64,000 bases of DNA from Maribellus maritimus. GTDB taxonomy: Bacteria > Bacteroidota > Bacteroidia > Bacteroidales > Prolixibacteraceae. Shown here piece by piece: positions 62,785 to 64,000 of this stretch. The translations under genes and the position numbers were made by a program. The notes below the pieces were generated by a model that saw nothing but the letters and a program-made list of their open reading frames with translations, had not been told where the DNA came from and ran no database searches. The stretch is taken from the NCBI RefSeq assembly GCF_022267315.1, contig NZ_JAIKLE010000024.1, forward strand, positions 55,849-119,848, read 5' to 3'. The first letter of the stretch is position 1. Every line of letters starts with the position of its first letter.

Positions 62785-63252
62785 TTATAGGTTTTCTACA
62801 ACAAGATAACCAAAGAAATAGAGGAAAAATGCCAGCCCTAAAAGTACAATTGTTATACTCATCCATTTCAATTTGATGGTAAAAATAATTTCCTTTTGAA
62901 GACGGTTGTAGTAAACGTGTAAAATGGCCAATAGATTAATTACAACAATAACGGCAGGGCTACCCAGAATTAGAAACCAAAGAATCCAGTTAAAAATACT
63001 TGCATCGCCATATTTTTGGTCAAGATTAATAACCGAACTGTAAAAAACAGTTACAATTTTCCAGTCAACTTTCAAATATTGGGCAAAAATAACTCCGAGC
63101 GTAAATAATGCGGGTACAATAGCTAAAACAATTGTTGCCCGGCTCGAAAAGTGTGACGATAGAATGGGAATCTTAATCATCTCTTTTGCTGATTTTGCTT
63201 CAACTTCTATTTCCTGAAGGGTTTTAAATTGTTCTTCCAGATTTTTATTCAT
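62785..63252 (-). CDS. Membrane protein partner of ECF sigma factor
   Basis: A 155-residue protein with a soluble N-terminus (EEQFKTLQEIEVEAKSAKEM) and three membrane helices. It is 22 bp downstream of an ECF sigma factor on the same strand, the place usual for an anti-sigma factor or membrane sensor. No zinc-finger or ASD motif is seen, so the anti-sigma role is inferred from position only. Confidence 0.6.
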   Translation of the reverse strand: MNKNLEEQFKTLQEIEVEAKSAKEMIKIPILSSHFSSRATIVLAIVPALFTLGVIFAQYLKVDWKIVTVFYSSVINLDQKYGDASIFNWILWFLILGSPAVIVVINLLAILHVYYNRLQKEIIFTIKLKWMSITIVLLGLAFFLYFFGYLVVENL

Positions 63253-63274
63253 TGTTTTTTATGAATTAAATACA

Positions 63275-63844
63275 CTAATTTCTTTTGGGTTGCATCTTTC
63301 TCAGTTTTTCAATTCCGCGACTAAGATGCGATTTTACCGTTCCTGTTTTTAAATTCAGTACCTGCGAAATCTCTTCAGTCGTCAGGTTCTCAATATATTT
63401 TAAAGAAATACAATCGCGTTCATTTTCTGACAACTGGTTCAAATCGGCAACTAATTTTTTAACAGTGCTCATTTTTTGAAGCCGGTTTTCAACCTGTATT
63501 TTTTCTTCTTCAACTCCGGGTGAAGTTTGATTTCTTAAATGCTCATATTCTGAATTTAGGTAACGGGGCCTGTATTTCTGATTTCGGAAATACAATCTAA
63601 TTTCATTTTGTGAAATTTTAAAAAGCCAGATAATTATGGGAACACCATTCCACCTGAATCGTCGAATAGAAATAAAAGCCTTTATGAAAATCTCGGAACA
63701 AATGTCTTTGGCGGTTTCATAATCCATTACTCCTTTTAAGACGTAGGAAAATATTCGGTCAAAATACTGATCGTAAATGATTTCGAATTTTTGCGGATTC
63801 TTTTTTATTTCAGAAAGTAATTTCTTTTCGTCGCTGGCTCCCAA
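63275..63844 (-). CDS. ECF RNA polymerase sigma factor
   Basis: A 189-residue sigma-70-type ECF factor. Region 2 is at ~20-90 (FEIIYDQYFDRIFSYVLKGV with SIRRFRWNGVPIIIWLFKIS) and region 4 at ~125-185 (LSENERDCISLKYIENLTTE, EISQVLNLKTGTVKSHLSRG). I take TTG at 63844 as the start, since no in-frame ATG lies upstream; the -7-like TATTTTTG at 63885-63892 (minus strand) supports a short leader. It is followed by a membrane protein gene. Confidence 0.85.
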   Translation of the reverse strand: MGASDEKKLLSEIKKNPQKFEIIYDQYFDRIFSYVLKGVMDYETAKDICSEIFIKAFISIRRFRWNGVPIIIWLFKISQNEIRLYFRNQKYRPRYLNSEYEHLRNQTSPGVEEEKIQVENRLQKMSTVKKLVADLNQLSENERDCISLKYIENLTTEEISQVLNLKTGTVKSHLSRGIEKLRKMQPKRN

Positions 63845-63884
63845 GTTCTTTTTAGTGTTAAATGAAAATTTTTGGAAAAGGTTG

Positions 63885-63892
63885 CAAAAATA
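63885..63892 (-). promoter_or_regulatory. -7 element of the ECF sigma gene
   Basis: Minus-strand TATTTTTG (TAnnTTTG), 40 bp before the TTG start. Confidence 0.45.
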
Positions 63893-63909
63893 GCGTATAA
63901 AAAAAGAGG

Positions 63910-64000
63910 CTGTCCCAAAAGGATTTTGTATTCGGGTAGGTATCTGAGAAATTTTTCAAATACTCAACTCTTCAAATACATAATCAGACTTTTGGGACAG
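63910..64000. repeat. Terminal inverted-repeat element at window edge
   Basis: CTGTCCCAAAAG at 63910-63921 is repeated in inverse as CTTTTGGGACAG at 63989-64000, with 67 bp between. The left end is preceded by AAAAAAGAGG. This looks like a small non-coding mobile-type repeat (MITE-like) or the end of an insertion sequence; the window ends too early to decide. Confidence 0.55.

Noticed and set aside
1..64000. CRISPR arrays, tRNA or rRNA genes, prophage
   Set aside because: No regularly spaced repeats, cloverleaf-like tRNA ends, rRNA segments or phage structural genes were recognised by eye.

Overview
The window looks like chromosomal DNA from a member of the Bacteroidota, probably a free-living (perhaps marine) relative of the Marinilabiliales/Prolixibacteraceae; the genus cannot be told from this sequence. 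The grounds are AT-rich intergenic DNA, few Shine-Dalgarno sequences, TAnnTTTG-type -7 promoter elements, many lipoproteins with a C-terminal ...SC or ...GC lipobox, TonB-dependent receptors with carboxypeptidase-regulatory-like N-domains, a LruC-domain lipoprotein, and an rpoN / PAP2-like gene pair. No rRNA, tRNA, CRISPR array, prophage or complete insertion sequence was seen.

Layout. 0-4 kb: a lipoprotein cut by the window edge, a truncated haemoglobin, an AraC/GyrI-like pair and comF. 4.4-7.3 kb: a tetraheme NapC-type cytochrome fused to a formylglycine-enzyme-like domain, followed by a Tat-exported Gfo/Idh/MocA oxidoreductase. 7.6-11.2 kb: asnS, rpoN and a PAP2-like membrane protein. 11.2-31 kb: a region that reads as a phosphate-acquisition island. 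It holds a PhoB/PhoR-like pair divergent from a Pit transporter with a fused PhoU-like domain, a decayed TonB receptor beside an intact beta-propeller phytase, a metallophosphoesterase, an OprP-like porin plus beta-helix lipoprotein operon, a second two-component system, and a paralogous beta-helix lipoprotein plus TonB receptor operon. Two small exported proteins follow. 31-43 kb: carbohydrate genes, namely a HAD phosphatase/mutase, a GH2 glycosidase, three sugar-isomerase-like TIM barrels, two more Gfo/Idh/MocA enzymes, an acyltransferase and an aldo/keto reductase, with a DUF4097 pseudogene among them. 43-64 kb: mostly housekeeping and membrane functions, including a LruC lipoprotein, pheS, an ABC exporter with its TetR regulator, a serine hydrolase, a metallo-beta-lactamase-fold enzyme and a TonB receptor with a His-rich partner. 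The same stretch carries a degenerate GlpD-like protein, rnr, a second TetR regulator and an ECF sigma factor with a membrane partner.

How it fits together. Direct repeats of TGTTAAT, TGTAAY or TTAATC type with exactly 11-bp spacing, the geometry of the E. coli Pho box, lie upstream of at least six transcription units in the 13-31 kb region. The first response regulator carries a recognition helix almost the same as E. coli PhoB. This ties phytase-type phosphate release, outer-membrane uptake and inner-membrane transport into one candidate regulon. The least explained part is the pair of paralogous right-handed beta-helix lipoproteins, one coupled to a porin and one to a TonB receptor, on either side of a second sensor kinase and regulator. 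I regard these as surface partners of two phosphate-linked import channels; that is inference.
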